A stretch of DNA of 64,000 nucleotides from Microbacterium oxydans (GTDB lineage: Bacteria; Actinomycetota; Actinomycetes; Actinomycetales; Microbacteriaceae), in the NCBI RefSeq assembly GCF_000956525.1, contig NZ_JYIW01000025.1:186001-250000 (forward strand), in the 5' to 3' direction. This document shows, piece after piece, positions 19,040-28,159 of this stretch. The notes below the pieces were generated by a model. The model saw nothing but the letters and a program-made list of their open reading frames with translations, was not told the DNA's origin and made no database searches. Numbering within the stretch: the first letter of the stretch is position 1; every line of letters starts with the position of its first letter. The position numbers were made by a program, and so were the translations under genes.

Positions 19040-20647
19040 TCAGATCGCGTACGTGGAGAACCGGGTGATTCCTGTCTCAGGGATGCGGGTGGGAATGGCG
19101 CGACCAGGTACCAGCCCGCTCCCGGGGAAGGGATAGGGGATCAGCGAGCCCGAGGCGGTCTCATCGCCATTCAGGTGCAGCGTCGGAACCAGCTCGTCGC
19201 CCTCGAGCTCGAAAGCGGTCGCGGAAAGGAAGGAAGCCGTCCGTCCGTCCGTCCCTGACAGGGTGATCCAGAAACCTCGGCCGAGGAGATAGACCCCGTC
19301 CGGGCCGTCCTCGATGACGATGGCGTACCCGGGATAGACCGGTGTGACGTACCCCCACTCATCCTTCGTGTGCAAGGTCACGGTCACGTCGCCGAGGACG
19401 ATCTCCGCACCTGGGTTCTCTTCGTTCAGGATGATGGCGCGCATCTGCGCGTCCGGATTGGCCGCGACGACGGCTGCCGCGGCCCGAAGGAGGTGGAAGG
19501 CGTCGGCGAGGGGAGCGAACTCAGGATCTGTCGGCGTATAGGAGTCCACACCGAACGGGGAGACGCCAAGTGCGGCGTGGTTGCCGATGGCTTCGAACAT
19601 CTGCGGGATGCCGGGAGAGTCGCCGCGCAACTCCGGGATGAGCAGGCGCCCCCGGCGGGCCTTGAAACCGGCCAGTACCTCTGTGATGTCATCGACGTAG
19701 ATGTCAGGTGCGAGGAAATCGATGTCCGGGGCGAGTTCTTCCCAGATCGCGGCGACCGGCAGAACGGGCCCACCACTTGGATATTGCCCAGGTCGTTTGC
19801 CGCCGGCAAGAGCGACCGGTCCGTCGAGTACGCTATCGCGGTCGAGCCAGGCGTTGACGAACAGGGGAACATTCAGTTCCGCGCGCCCGGCGGCAGCCAC
19901 GACCTGAGTGTAGGCGGCGAAACCTGCCGCCATGAACGCTTCGTCGACGCGGTCGCCCGCCGGGAAGACCTCCGCCCAGGTTCCTTCCCTCAGGCTGCCG
20001 TGGGCGACCCATTCCGCGTGGAGAGGGGCGTCGACGTCACCGGCAACCGCATGAATGACAGCGGCAGGCACACGGTCATTGAACAGGCGCTCCGCATTAT
20101 TGCTGCGGTCGCGGGTGTCGCCGAGCAACCCGATCTCGTTCTCCACCTGCACCGCGATCACCGTGCGGTCGGCGTCCACCGCGGCTATGTGCTGCATCAG
20201 GGCAGCGAACGCGCGCGCATCGGCCTCGCGTGACGTGGACCCGAACGGCGTGAGATGTTCGGCATGGTGACCGGTCGATAGGAGAGAGCGCGGGAAGCGC
20301 TCCGCGTCCCGCTTCACCCATGCCGGGACGTACGTCGAAGCGGCGTTCTTCCACGACCCGAACCACAGAGGGATGAGCCTCAGGCCTCGCGAACGCGCTC
20401 CTTCAATCATCGCGTCGACAAGGCGCGTGTCGTAGGAGCCCTCAACCGGCTCGAAGAGGTCCCATGCGACAGGTGCAAGAACTGTGTTGGCGCCGAGGAG
20501 CGCGACCGTGTCGAAAGACGCGGTGATCGCCCGTTCGGTGCTTGAGCTGGAGTTATGTACTTCCGCTCCGATGACCACGAAGGGTCGGCCGTCCACGCTC
20601 AGGTACGGCCCGGTCCAAAGGTCAGTCGTGCTAGGCAACAGTGTCAC
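19040..20647 (-). CDS. GH35-like beta-galactosidase with DUF5597-type C-terminal domain (copy A)
   Basis: 535 residues. The barrel begins FVVIGAEVHNSSSS and has VIAVQVENEIG with the acid/base Glu and LLIPELRGD with the probable nucleophile Glu; the C-terminal 190 residues look like a DUF5597-type beta domain (YLLGRGFWITLSG). Cytoplasmic by lack of a signal. About half its sequence matches copy B at 22239, so they are old paralogs. The start is ambiguous: GTG 20647 sits right on GGAG, while TTG 20638 has GGAG eight bases upstream. It follows the MFS gene after a 111-base gap that contains a hairpin. Confidence 0.88.
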   Translation of the reverse strand: MTLLPSTTDLWTGPYLSVDGRPFVVIGAEVHNSSSSTERAITASFDTVALLGANTVLAPVAWDLFEPVEGSYDTRLVDAMIEGARSRGLRLIPLWFGSWKNAASTYVPAWVKRDAERFPRSLLSTGHHAEHLTPFGSTSREADARAFAALMQHIAAVDADRTVIAVQVENEIGLLGDTRDRSNNAERLFNDRVPAAVIHAVAGDVDAPLHAEWVAHGSLREGTWAEVFPAGDRVDEAFMAAGFAAYTQVVAAAGRAELNVPLFVNAWLDRDSVLDGPVALAGGKRPGQYPSGGPVLPVAAIWEELAPDIDFLAPDIYVDDITEVLAGFKARRGRLLIPELRGDSPGIPQMFEAIGNHAALGVSPFGVDSYTPTDPEFAPLADAFHLLRAAAAVVAANPDAQMRAIILNEENPGAEIVLGDVTVTLHTKDEWGYVTPVYPGYAIVIEDGPDGVYLLGRGFWITLSGTDGRTASFLSATAFELEGDELVPTLHLNGDETASGSLIPYPFPGSGLVPGRAIPTRIPETGITRFSTYAI

Positions 20648-20703
20648 TCCATTTCGTGGTCGGGTGCCGACGCGAGAGAAGGCGCCCTGGATAAAAGATG
20701 CCT

Positions 20704-20738
20704 CCGTGTGGCCGAGGAGCTGTCACTCGGCCACACGG
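20704..20738 (-). terminator. Hairpin between MFS and GH35 genes
   Basis: A 13-bp perfect stem (CCGTGTGGCCGAG and its complement) with a 9-base loop, followed on the minus strand by CATCTTTTATCC. It lies inside a same-direction gene series, so it may lower expression of GH35 and GH3 relative to the transporter. Confidence 0.7.
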
Positions 20739-20758
20739 CGGCACCGGGGACTAGCGGG

Positions 20759-22093
20759 TCACCGCACTCCGCGGACGCGGGCTGCGGTGACTGCGGCGCC
20801 GAGGGCAAAGACTCCACCCGCGATGAAGAGGGCGGTGTAGTTTCCAGACCCTCCGCCGATGGCGAGAAGAAGTGGCGCGATGACAGGCCCGATAGCGGTC
20901 GCCAGAGTGCCGGACACCTGGTAGATCGACATCCACTTTCCGCCAGCGGCAGGGTCGGGCAAGACGTCAGAGGCAAGGGCGAGATCGACCGAGTTGAACG
21001 CGCCGGAGCCAGCGGAAATGAGCACGCCTCCGATGATGTAGATCCCGAAGTCAGGTGCGATAGCTGCGATGGCCATACCCGCGGCGATCATCCCCGCCGC
21101 GATGTAGATGAATGGCTTACGCCGGCGCAACTTGTCCGAAAGGAACCCACCCAGGATCGTGAATCCGATAGTCGCGAGCAGGGCCAGCCCGCCGGCGACA
21201 GCGAGCTGCTGACCCGCCTGTTCCGCGGTGAAGCCGAGTCGGTCCAGGAGGAAGTACAGCTGGTAGGTGCTGAAGAATGCCGTTCCCACTCCGATGCACA
21301 GCTTTCCGACCCACACGAGCGAGAAATCCGGGTGCTTGAGCGGGTTGAACAGCAGGCTGCGCAGGGACGATCCAACCTTGACGGACTGAAAACGCTCCGG
21401 TGCAGGGCTGTCGGGGATGACGAGTACCCACAGCAGCACACCGAGCGCGAAGACGGCGACGGGGGCCAGGAAGAGCAGCACCACGTTGTTCAGCAACAGG
21501 CTGCCAACCAGGGTGGCGGAGACGCCGGCAATCGACGCCATAACGCCGCTCAGCGCACCCAGCTTGCCTCGCTGTGCGGGGGGCACGTGTTCGGCGAGGG
21601 TGGGGTTCATGGCGACGCCTACGAGGGATGCGGCGAGCTGAGCGATCACGTATCCAACGAGGATGAGAGGCACGTTCGGCGCGATGGCAATCAGGAACGC
21701 ACTGATGGCAAAGACCGAGAAGCCGAGAATGAGGAACGGCCGGCGTCGCCCCCAGGCGAACTTGCTTCGGTCGCTGAGTACACCGAGTACCGGTCCTGCC
21801 GGCAGCAGAACGATGGCACTGATACCGACGACCAGACCGAGCACGGTCTCCTTGCTCGCGGGGTCGACCAGCTGAATCTTGTACGGGAGGCTGAAGAGCG
21901 CCGGCATGAACAGGCACAGGAAGTACCCGAAGTACGCGAAGCTGTACACGAAGACAAAGCCCGGCCCCACCTTCGGAATGCGCAGCTCCGCCGTCGTGGG
22001 ATCCTCCTCATCCTCCGCCCGCAAGGTGAGCTGAGATACGTCCTCGATAGGTGTGTTGGTCGGCACGATGTTTGCCGCGTCTTTGCGTCTCAT
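20759..22093 (-). CDS. MFS transporter, sugar/glycoside carrier
   Basis: 444-residue integral membrane protein with about 12 hydrophobic helices. After a charged cytoplasmic N-terminus (about 40 residues) comes FVFVYSFAYFGYFLCLFMPA, and the first cytoplasmic loop reads GVLSDRSKFAWGRRRPF, the form seen in glycoside-pentoside-hexuronide and SUC-type carriers. A second, repeat-related FLSDKLRRRKPF marks the middle of the second half. GAAGG precedes the ATG at good spacing. A LacI operator lies 98 bases upstream. Probably imports the oligosaccharide or glycoside that the neighbouring cytoplasmic hydrolases break down. Confidence 0.88.
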   Translation of the reverse strand: MRRKDAANIVPTNTPIEDVSQLTLRAEDEEDPTTAELRIPKVGPGFVFVYSFAYFGYFLCLFMPALFSLPYKIQLVDPASKETVLGLVVGISAIVLLPAGPVLGVLSDRSKFAWGRRRPFLILGFSVFAISAFLIAIAPNVPLILVGYVIAQLAASLVGVAMNPTLAEHVPPAQRGKLGALSGVMASIAGVSATLVGSLLLNNVVLLFLAPVAVFALGVLLWVLVIPDSPAPERFQSVKVGSSLRSLLFNPLKHPDFSLVWVGKLCIGVGTAFFSTYQLYFLLDRLGFTAEQAGQQLAVAGGLALLATIGFTILGGFLSDKLRRRKPFIYIAAGMIAAGMAIAAIAPDFGIYIIGGVLISAGSGAFNSVDLALASDVLPDPAAGGKWMSIYQVSGTLATAIGPVIAPLLLAIGGGSGNYTALFIAGGVFALGAAVTAARVRGVR

Positions 22094-22190
22094 GGGTTTG
22101 CCTTCATCACGGGCCCGTCATCGGGCGCTCTGGTCCGAGTCGGCTTCGGGGGCCGATATCGGTGTTGATAGGTACAGGGAACCACTGTTT

Positions 22191-22204
22191 TTGACGCGTG
22201 TCAA
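22191..22204. promoter_or_regulatory. LacI-type operator before MFS gene
   Basis: TTGACGCGTGTCAA, identical to the site at 15194, 98 bases upstream of the MFS start and downstream of GH35 copy B. Confidence 0.75.
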
Positions 22205-22238
22205 TCCGCCGAGCAACTCGAGTCGACCCGCCCATCGT

Positions 22239-23894
22239 TCATCTACGGGTCGACCGCGATGGCTCGGCGGCCGGAGCGGTGGCGGGCGGCGGGGTCGCCA
22301 ACGTGAACCGCACTACGCCACTGCGCCGGCGGATGGAGGGGATGTGGTACGCGTCGGATGGCGGTCGCGGTTCGAGAGACGGCAAGACCACAACGCTGCC
22401 GCTTTCTGTCTCGTCACCGTTGAGCTCCCGGTAGACCTCCACGCCGCTTTCGTGAGCTCTCAGCTCTTCGACCTTGACGATCTCCGCTCGACCTTCTGCG
22501 CAGAAGAACGACAGTTCAGCTCCTCTGCCGCATGCGAGGAACGTGTCCTCAGACTCCTGAACGATGAGCCCGTAGCCCCACTCGTGGAACCCGCCAACCC
22601 TATTCGGCTCGCGTCGTGCAATGGCGGTGTACCTCCCCAGTGCAAGCTCTTGCTGCTCGAGCTCGGCATGAAGTCTGAAGCTCCCGATGGGAGGCGCTGA
22701 GTTGACCTCTGCGAGGACCGCTAGTGCCCCGTAGGCGTCGAACAAGGCCTCACCCTCGGGCAACTCCGTGGTGTCGATGCCGAACGGTGAGACCCCGATA
22801 GCGGAGTGCGAGCCCAAGGCGACGAATGCGTCTGCGACACCAGCGAGATTTCGGCGCATCTCCGGGATGAGAAGGCCGCCACTGAGGCCGATGTAGTCCC
22901 TGCAGATCTGGTCGAAGTCCCCGAAGTAGATGTCGGGGACGAGCAAGTCCAGCGAGGGCGCGAGTGCGCTCCAGATTGCTCCCACATGGGGGAGTGGGCC
23001 ACCGCTGGGGTAGATGCCTGGCTCCTGTCCCCCCGCCGGATTGCCATCCGCAACCTCGAGTTGCGTATACAGCCAGGCGTTCGCGAACAGGGGGAGCGGG
23101 TACTGGGCTCTTCCCGCGGCGGCGACTCGCTCAACATGGCGTGCATAGGCCGCCGCCATGAAGGCTTCATCAGTGTCTGTGGTGTCTCCGAACATCTCCG
23201 ACCACGTGCCTGCTTGGTGTTCACCGCGAGAGCGCCACGACGCTCGAATGCGAAGAGGTGCATCCGTGCGGAGCGCGGCGAGGACGTCTTCCGGAACGCT
23301 GCTGCGGTAGGCGTGTTCTGCCGCAGCGCTACGGTCTCGGGAGTCGCCCAGGATTCCGACTTCGTTCTCCACCTGGACCATCACGATGGTTCCTTCGGCG
23401 GCATCGATGTCCCGGATGTGCGCCATGAGTGCGGCGAAGGCCCGCGCGTCCGCTTCTGCGGCTTCGGTGGCGAAAGGGGTCAGGCAGTCGCGAGTCTCGT
23501 CCGTTCTGATCTCGGCTCGGGGGAAGCGCTCCGGGTCGGATCGCACCCAGTCGGGAACGTAAGTTGAGCGCCCGTTCTTCCATGCCCCGAACCAGAGCGG
23601 GATCAGATGCAGATTCTTGTCACGCGCTGTGGAGACGAGCTCGTCGACAAGAGAAAAGTCGAACTCCCCTTCGTGGGGCTCCAGCTGTCGCCACGAAATA
23701 GGCGCCAGAACGGTGTTGAGATTCATGCCGTCCAGGGCATCGAAGGCATCTCGAATGGCGGGGCGGCTGCTGCTCGAGGAATTGTGTAGCTCGCCCCCGA
23801 GGACGACGAAGCGCTTGCCATGGACGTGAAGGTGCTTCACCCCTCCCTCGCTGACAAGCCGGGCGGGCGGGGCTACAGATGGTGTACGTGGCAT
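22239..23894 (-). CDS. GH35-like beta-galactosidase with DUF5597-type C-terminal domain (copy B)
   Basis: 551 residues, paralog of the enzyme at 19040. Shared blocks include FVVLGGELHNSSSSS, LIPLWFGAWKNGRSTYVPDW, VMVQVENEVG with the acid/base Glu and LLIPEMRRN with the candidate nucleophile Glu. It lacks a signal peptide and ends in a low-complexity Pro/Ala tail. ATG at 23894. Unlike copy A it has its own upstream region carrying the AAAATGTAGCAGATGTAC element shared with the secreted GH10 gene, so the two copies seem to answer to different regulators. Beta-galactosidase is the family expectation; sugar specificity is not shown. Confidence 0.87.
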   Translation of the reverse strand: MPRTPSVAPPARLVSEGGVKHLHVHGKRFVVLGGELHNSSSSSRPAIRDAFDALDGMNLNTVLAPISWRQLEPHEGEFDFSLVDELVSTARDKNLHLIPLWFGAWKNGRSTYVPDWVRSDPERFPRAEIRTDETRDCLTPFATEAAEADARAFAALMAHIRDIDAAEGTIVMVQVENEVGILGDSRDRSAAAEHAYRSSVPEDVLAALRTDAPLRIRASWRSRGEHQAGTWSEMFGDTTDTDEAFMAAAYARHVERVAAAGRAQYPLPLFANAWLYTQLEVADGNPAGGQEPGIYPSGGPLPHVGAIWSALAPSLDLLVPDIYFGDFDQICRDYIGLSGGLLIPEMRRNLAGVADAFVALGSHSAIGVSPFGIDTTELPEGEALFDAYGALAVLAEVNSAPPIGSFRLHAELEQQELALGRYTAIARREPNRVGGFHEWGYGLIVQESEDTFLACGRGAELSFFCAEGRAEIVKVEELRAHESGVEVYRELNGDETESGSVVVLPSLEPRPPSDAYHIPSIRRRSGVVRFTLATPPPATAPAAEPSRSTRR

Positions 23895-23922
23895 GGGTCC
23901 TCATCGACGAAGTACGGTGGCA

Positions 23923-23940
23923 AAAATGTAGCAGATGTAC
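23923..23940 (-). promoter_or_regulatory. Shared upstream element of GH35 copy B
   Basis: AAAATGTAGCAGATGTAC, 17 of 18 bases as at 3380-3397. It starts 29 bases upstream of the ATG at 23894; on the minus strand TACATT could be the -10. ATGTA occurs twice within it, nine bases apart. Confidence 0.5.
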
Positions 23941-24086
23941 TGTTTTCGTTCACGTGGTTCAGCGTCGCGTCTACTGCCAACGCAGTACATCGGAGCCTGC
24001 GCACGGACCACGCGAGCGCGACGGGGAGAAATCAGAGTTGAAGCAAGCACTCGCGCGCACGCTGATGCGCCTTTCGAAGGACTCTC

Positions 24087-26282
24087 ATGGCTCGACTACT
24101 TTCCCGGCTCGGCCGGTTCTCCGCACGTCATCGCTGGGCGGTGCTGATCTCCTGGCTCTTGGCCGTCGCCGTGCTTGCCGTGGTCGCGCTATCCGGGATG
24201 AAGTTCGGCGACGAGGGTTTCGATGTTCCGGGCACTCCCTCCAGCGAGGCAATGAGCGTGCTGGATGAGGAATTCCCCCCGGACGACTCGGATGTCGGCT
24301 CGTTGCAACTCGTCATCCAGAACCCGGACGGTGACATTGTCGATGCAGAGGCGATGACTAGCATCGCGGATGCGCTCGCCGACGTCCGTGACATCGACGG
24401 GGTGGAGTCCGTCTCCGACCCCTTTGACCAGGCCCGTCCGTACATCTCCGAAGACCTCTCGACTGCGGTCGCTACCGTGTCCGTGGACAACGCCGCAGAT
24501 GCAGGAACCGCCACCGAGCGCCTCGCAGAAGTCGCGCAGACTCTGCGTGCTGATGGTCTGAACGCCGAAGTCGGCGGCTCACTCGGTGAAGGGGTGCCGG
24601 AGATCCTCGGGCCGAGCGAGATCGTCGGCGCGGCCCTCGCATTCCTGGTCCTTCTCATCACTTTCGGCTCCCTGGTTGCGGCCGGCGCGAACATGTTCAC
24701 CGCGCTCATCGGCGTGGCTGTAGGAATCCTCGGTGTGCTGGCGTTCTCCGCGGTGACCCCCATCGGGTCCCTCACCCCGATCCTGGCCGTCATGCTCGGC
24801 CTCGCCGTCGGGATCGACTACACACTGTTCATCCTCGCGAGGTTCCGCACCGAGCTTCGCGAGGGGAGAGGCTTGCACAGTGCCATTGGCGTCGCCGTCG
24901 GCACTGCCGGGTCTGCGGTCGTCTTCGCCGGAGCCACCGTGATCATCGCGTTGACCGGGCTGACGGTGGTGGGTATCCCGTTCCTTGGAGAGATGGGTCT
25001 CGCCGCAGCGTTTGCGGTTGCAATCGCTGTGCTGATGGCGCTGACCTTGGTCCCCGCCTTGCTCTCGTTCATGGGGACTCGGGCTCTGTCGCGCCGGGAC
25101 CGCAAGCTGGTGGGGACGGACGTCACGGAGAAGAACGGCTTCATCGCAGGCTGGGCGCGTTTCGTCACGAGGCGTCGCGCACTCAGCCTCCTGGGTGGCA
25201 CGGCACTGCTCGTCGTGGCGGCTGTGCCGCTCATGTCGATGCAGACGGCGCTCACCATGCCTGGAGGAGAGGATCCCGACTCTACGCAGCGCGCCGCCTA
25301 CGAGATCGTCGCTGACAAGTTCGGCGACGGCGCCCAGGACCCGCTGGTCGTTCTCGTGCGATCTGACAATGTCGAGACGGTGCTTTCCCGTGTCGTCGAC
25401 AACCTTGCCGAACTCGACAACGTCGACATGGTGATCCCCGCCGCTGTGACGGACGACGGTGACACGGCGATGCTGACGGTCATGTCGAAGTACGGCCCGC
25501 TCGATTCGCGCACGACAGACCTCGTGCACGACATCCGCGCCGAGGACGGCGAGATCAGCGGAGCGCAGCTTCTCGTTACGGGAGCAACAGCAATCGGCTT
25601 GGATTCCGACGAGCAGCTGCAGTCCGCCCTCATGCTGTACATCGCACTCATCGTCGGACTCTCGCTGGTCCTGATGGTGATCCTGTTCCGTTCGCTTCTC
25701 ATCCCCCTCGTAGCGACCGCGGGCTTCCTGCTGTCGCTCGGCGCCGGCCTGGGCGCAACGGTCGCAATTTTCCAGTGGGGCTGGCTCGACGTCATCGTCC
25801 AAGCTCCGCAGGGGAACCCGCTGCTGAGCCTCCTGCCCATCGTGGTCACGGGCATTCTCTTCGGGCTGGCGATGGACTACCAGGTGTTCCTCGTCTCTCG
25901 CATGCACGAGGCTCACGAGCGGGGGCTGACGCCACTGGAGGCCGTGCGCGCGGGTTTCCGACACTCGGCAGTCGTCGTCGTGGCGGCAGCCGCCATCATG
26001 GCCGCCGTTTTCGGAGGATTCGCCATGAGCCATTCCTCCCTGGTCGGCTCCATCGCTATGGCTCTCACCGTCGGCGTCATCGCGGATGCGTTCATCGTCC
26101 GGATGATTCTCGTGCCGGCAGCGCTCTCGTTGCTGGGCAAGGGAGCATGGTGGATTCCCAAGTGGCTCGACCGCATCCTTCCCACTATCGATGTCGAAGG
26201 GGCAGGTCTTGACCAGCAGCCCGCGCCACGGCCTGAGAACGCCCCGGTTCCCGCGCGTGATGCCGTTGGGGTCGGACGGTGA
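24087..26282 (+). CDS. MMPL-family RND transporter
   Basis: 731-residue inner-membrane exporter driven by proton flow. Two repeats, each with one N-terminal helix (HRWAVLISWLLAVAVLAVVA at residues about 15-34), a soluble porter-like domain and five more helices. MMPL marks include VGIDYTLFILARFR after the first repeat and FGLAMDYQVFLVSRMHE after the second; the Asp-Tyr pairs are the proton relay. ATG 24087 follows GAAGGA. It is followed after 74 bases by a sensor kinase and response regulator, so it may export a toxic lipid-like compound such as a sterol or saponin, with the two-component system sensing the damage. Confidence 0.92.
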   Translation: MARLLSRLGRFSARHRWAVLISWLLAVAVLAVVALSGMKFGDEGFDVPGTPSSEAMSVLDEEFPPDDSDVGSLQLVIQNPDGDIVDAEAMTSIADALADVRDIDGVESVSDPFDQARPYISEDLSTAVATVSVDNAADAGTATERLAEVAQTLRADGLNAEVGGSLGEGVPEILGPSEIVGAALAFLVLLITFGSLVAAGANMFTALIGVAVGILGVLAFSAVTPIGSLTPILAVMLGLAVGIDYTLFILARFRTELREGRGLHSAIGVAVGTAGSAVVFAGATVIIALTGLTVVGIPFLGEMGLAAAFAVAIAVLMALTLVPALLSFMGTRALSRRDRKLVGTDVTEKNGFIAGWARFVTRRRALSLLGGTALLVVAAVPLMSMQTALTMPGGEDPDSTQRAAYEIVADKFGDGAQDPLVVLVRSDNVETVLSRVVDNLAELDNVDMVIPAAVTDDGDTAMLTVMSKYGPLDSRTTDLVHDIRAEDGEISGAQLLVTGATAIGLDSDEQLQSALMLYIALIVGLSLVLMVILFRSLLIPLVATAGFLLSLGAGLGATVAIFQWGWLDVIVQAPQGNPLLSLLPIVVTGILFGLAMDYQVFLVSRMHEAHERGLTPLEAVRAGFRHSAVVVVAAAAIMAAVFGGFAMSHSSLVGSIAMALTVGVIADAFIVRMILVPAALSLLGKGAWWIPKWLDRILPTIDVEGAGLDQQPAPRPENAPVPARDAVGVGR

Positions 26283-26356
26283 TGAGGCATCAGCGATAGT
26301 CCGATGGAGCGGGTGAGAGAATCATCCGCATGATGATGACGAGGAGGCGGCGGACA

Positions 26357-27481
26357 GTGAGCCTGCACCGATGGGAATGGCTGCTGGACGTCGTCGCCCT
26401 CGTCGCCTTCATCGTGGCCGCCGTCACAATCATCGCGGATCGCGCGTGGTGGACGGCTCCCGGCCTGGTCCTGGCCGCCACAGCGGTTATCGGAAGGCGC
26501 CGCCTGCCCGTCTGGGCGGCGACGGGCGCGGTGGTTGCGAGCGGGGTGGTGCTGTTCACGCCGAACATCGCTTTCCCCACCTGGGTGCTAGCCGAAGTTG
26601 TCCTCTTCACCCTCGCTATCCGCGCCCTTAGGACTTGGACCCTCGTTCTCGCCGCGGTGCATGCCCTCGTGCTGTATGCCGGCGCGATTGTCGTTTTCGA
26701 TGAGCGTCCCTGGGAGCCAGTCGCACTGATCCTTCCCGTGTGGACCGCTGCGGTTGTCGCCTTCGGGATGGCCTTGCGATCCAACGATGACTACGTCCGG
26801 GCCTTGGAAGCGCAAGCACAGTCAGCGGTCGCCTTCCGCGAGAGCGAGGTGGCGCGCCACGTCGGGGAAGAACGATTGCGAATCGCCCGAGACCTGCACG
26901 ATTCGGTCGCCCATTCAGTGTCGGTCATATCGCTCCACGCGGGATCCGCGGAGCGACACCTCGAGAAAGACCCCGAACGCGTCACAGCCTCCCTCCGACA
27001 GATCCGCGCGTCGAGTCGGGAAGTGGTGGACGAGCTCCAGGAGATCCTGACTCTTCTTCGCGACCCCCTCGGATCGAGCGAGACTGAGGAAGTTCCTGGT
27101 CCCGCGGCACTCGATTCTCTCGTCGCGACAGCGCGACGGGCCGGACTGCACGTGCAGGAGACCCTCGAGCCCCTGCCAAGCTTGGACCGCTCTGTCGGAG
27201 TCGCCGTGTATCGGATTCTGCAGGAGTCCTTCACCAACGCGCTGAAGCACGGCGCCGGTGATGTCGTCGTAAGCGTTCGGCCAGAGGGAAACATGGTGCA
27301 CATCGACGTGAACAACGCGGTGGCACATGGAGGGACCCGAGGCGCGGGTTTCGGAATCGTCGGGATGACGGAACGTGCGGCCAGTGTGCACGGGACCCTC
27401 GAAGCTGTACACAACGGCAGCCGATTCGAAGTGACGGCGCGACTGCCGATGCACCTCCACTCACACGAAGGCGAGTATTGA
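26357..27481 (+). CDS. NarL-type sensor histidine kinase
   Basis: Membrane kinase with about five N-terminal helices forming a DUF-like sensor (residues about 5-140), then HisKA_3 dimerisation (RIARDLHDSVAHSVSVISLH, phospho-His codon at 26897) and an HATPase domain with ESFTNALKH and GFGIVGMTERA. Start: GTG at 26357 has GAGGAGG ten bases upstream and the hydrophobic region begins right after; an ATG run at 26330-26338 would add nine residues, mostly Arg. It overlaps the regulator gene by one base. The ligand is unknown. Confidence 0.88.
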   Translation: MSLHRWEWLLDVVALVAFIVAAVTIIADRAWWTAPGLVLAATAVIGRRRLPVWAATGAVVASGVVLFTPNIAFPTWVLAEVVLFTLAIRALRTWTLVLAAVHALVLYAGAIVVFDERPWEPVALILPVWTAAVVAFGMALRSNDDYVRALEAQAQSAVAFRESEVARHVGEERLRIARDLHDSVAHSVSVISLHAGSAERHLEKDPERVTASLRQIRASSREVVDELQEILTLLRDPLGSSETEEVPGPAALDSLVATARRAGLHVQETLEPLPSLDRSVGVAVYRILQESFTNALKHGAGDVVVSVRPEGNMVHIDVNNAVAHGGTRGAGFGIVGMTERAASVHGTLEAVHNGSRFEVTARLPMHLHSHEGEY

Positions 27482-28140
27482 TGACGACCGTCGTGCTCAT
27501 CGATGATCAGGGTATCGTCCGCGCTGGCATCCGCGGGGTGCTCGAGTCCGCGGACATCACTGTTCTGGGGGAAGCGCAGGATGGAGGAATCGGCGTCGGA
27601 CTCGTCCGCGAGGTTCTCCCCGACGTCGTGCTCATGGACCTGCGCATGCCGGGGATCAACGGGGTCGAAGCGACGAGAAGGATTCGGGCCGATGCTTCCC
27701 TGGCATCGACGCGCGTTCTGGTGCTCACGACCTTTGACGGCGACGCGGACGTACTCGCCGCGTTGCGAGCCGGTGCGGACGGGTTCATCAGCAAGTCCGC
27801 CGAGCCGGATGAACTCATCGATGCCGTCGAACGTACAGCTGCCGGCGAGTCGAGCTTGTCCCCTCGAGCTTCCCGTGCTGTCACCGCCCATCTTGCGTCC
27901 GAAGGCGAGCCTCGTAAGCCGGACGCGGAACTCAGCGCGCGCATTGCCTCGCTGACCCCCCGCGAGCGAGACTTTGTCATCGCCGCCGCGACAGGCGCCG
28001 ACAACGCTGAGATCGCGGCAGCGCAGTCGATCTCTCCGTTCACGGTGAAGACGCATCTCAACCGCGCCATGGCGAAACTCGAAGCCCGTGACCGGGGGCA
28101 GCTGGTAGCTATCGCCTACAAGAGCGGGCTCGCGCCCTGA
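27481..28140 (+). CDS. NarL/LuxR-type response regulator
   Basis: 219 residues: receiver domain with VLIDDQ, phospho-acceptor Asp in VLMDLRMPG and Lys in FISKSAEPDEL, then a LuxR helix-turn-helix LTPRERDFVIAAATGADNAE with the recognition helix in SPFTVKTHLNRAM. The ATG at 27481 shares its A with the kinase stop. It partners the kinase; the neighbouring MmpL pump is the likely target, though no binding site was identified. Confidence 0.92.
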   Translation: MTTVVLIDDQGIVRAGIRGVLESADITVLGEAQDGGIGVGLVREVLPDVVLMDLRMPGINGVEATRRIRADASLASTRVLVLTTFDGDADVLAALRAGADGFISKSAEPDELIDAVERTAAGESSLSPRASRAVTAHLASEGEPRKPDAELSARIASLTPRERDFVIAAATGADNAEIAAAQSISPFTVKTHLNRAMAKLEARDRGQLVAIAYKSGLAP

Positions 28141-28159
28141 AACGAAAGAAACCGCGTCC

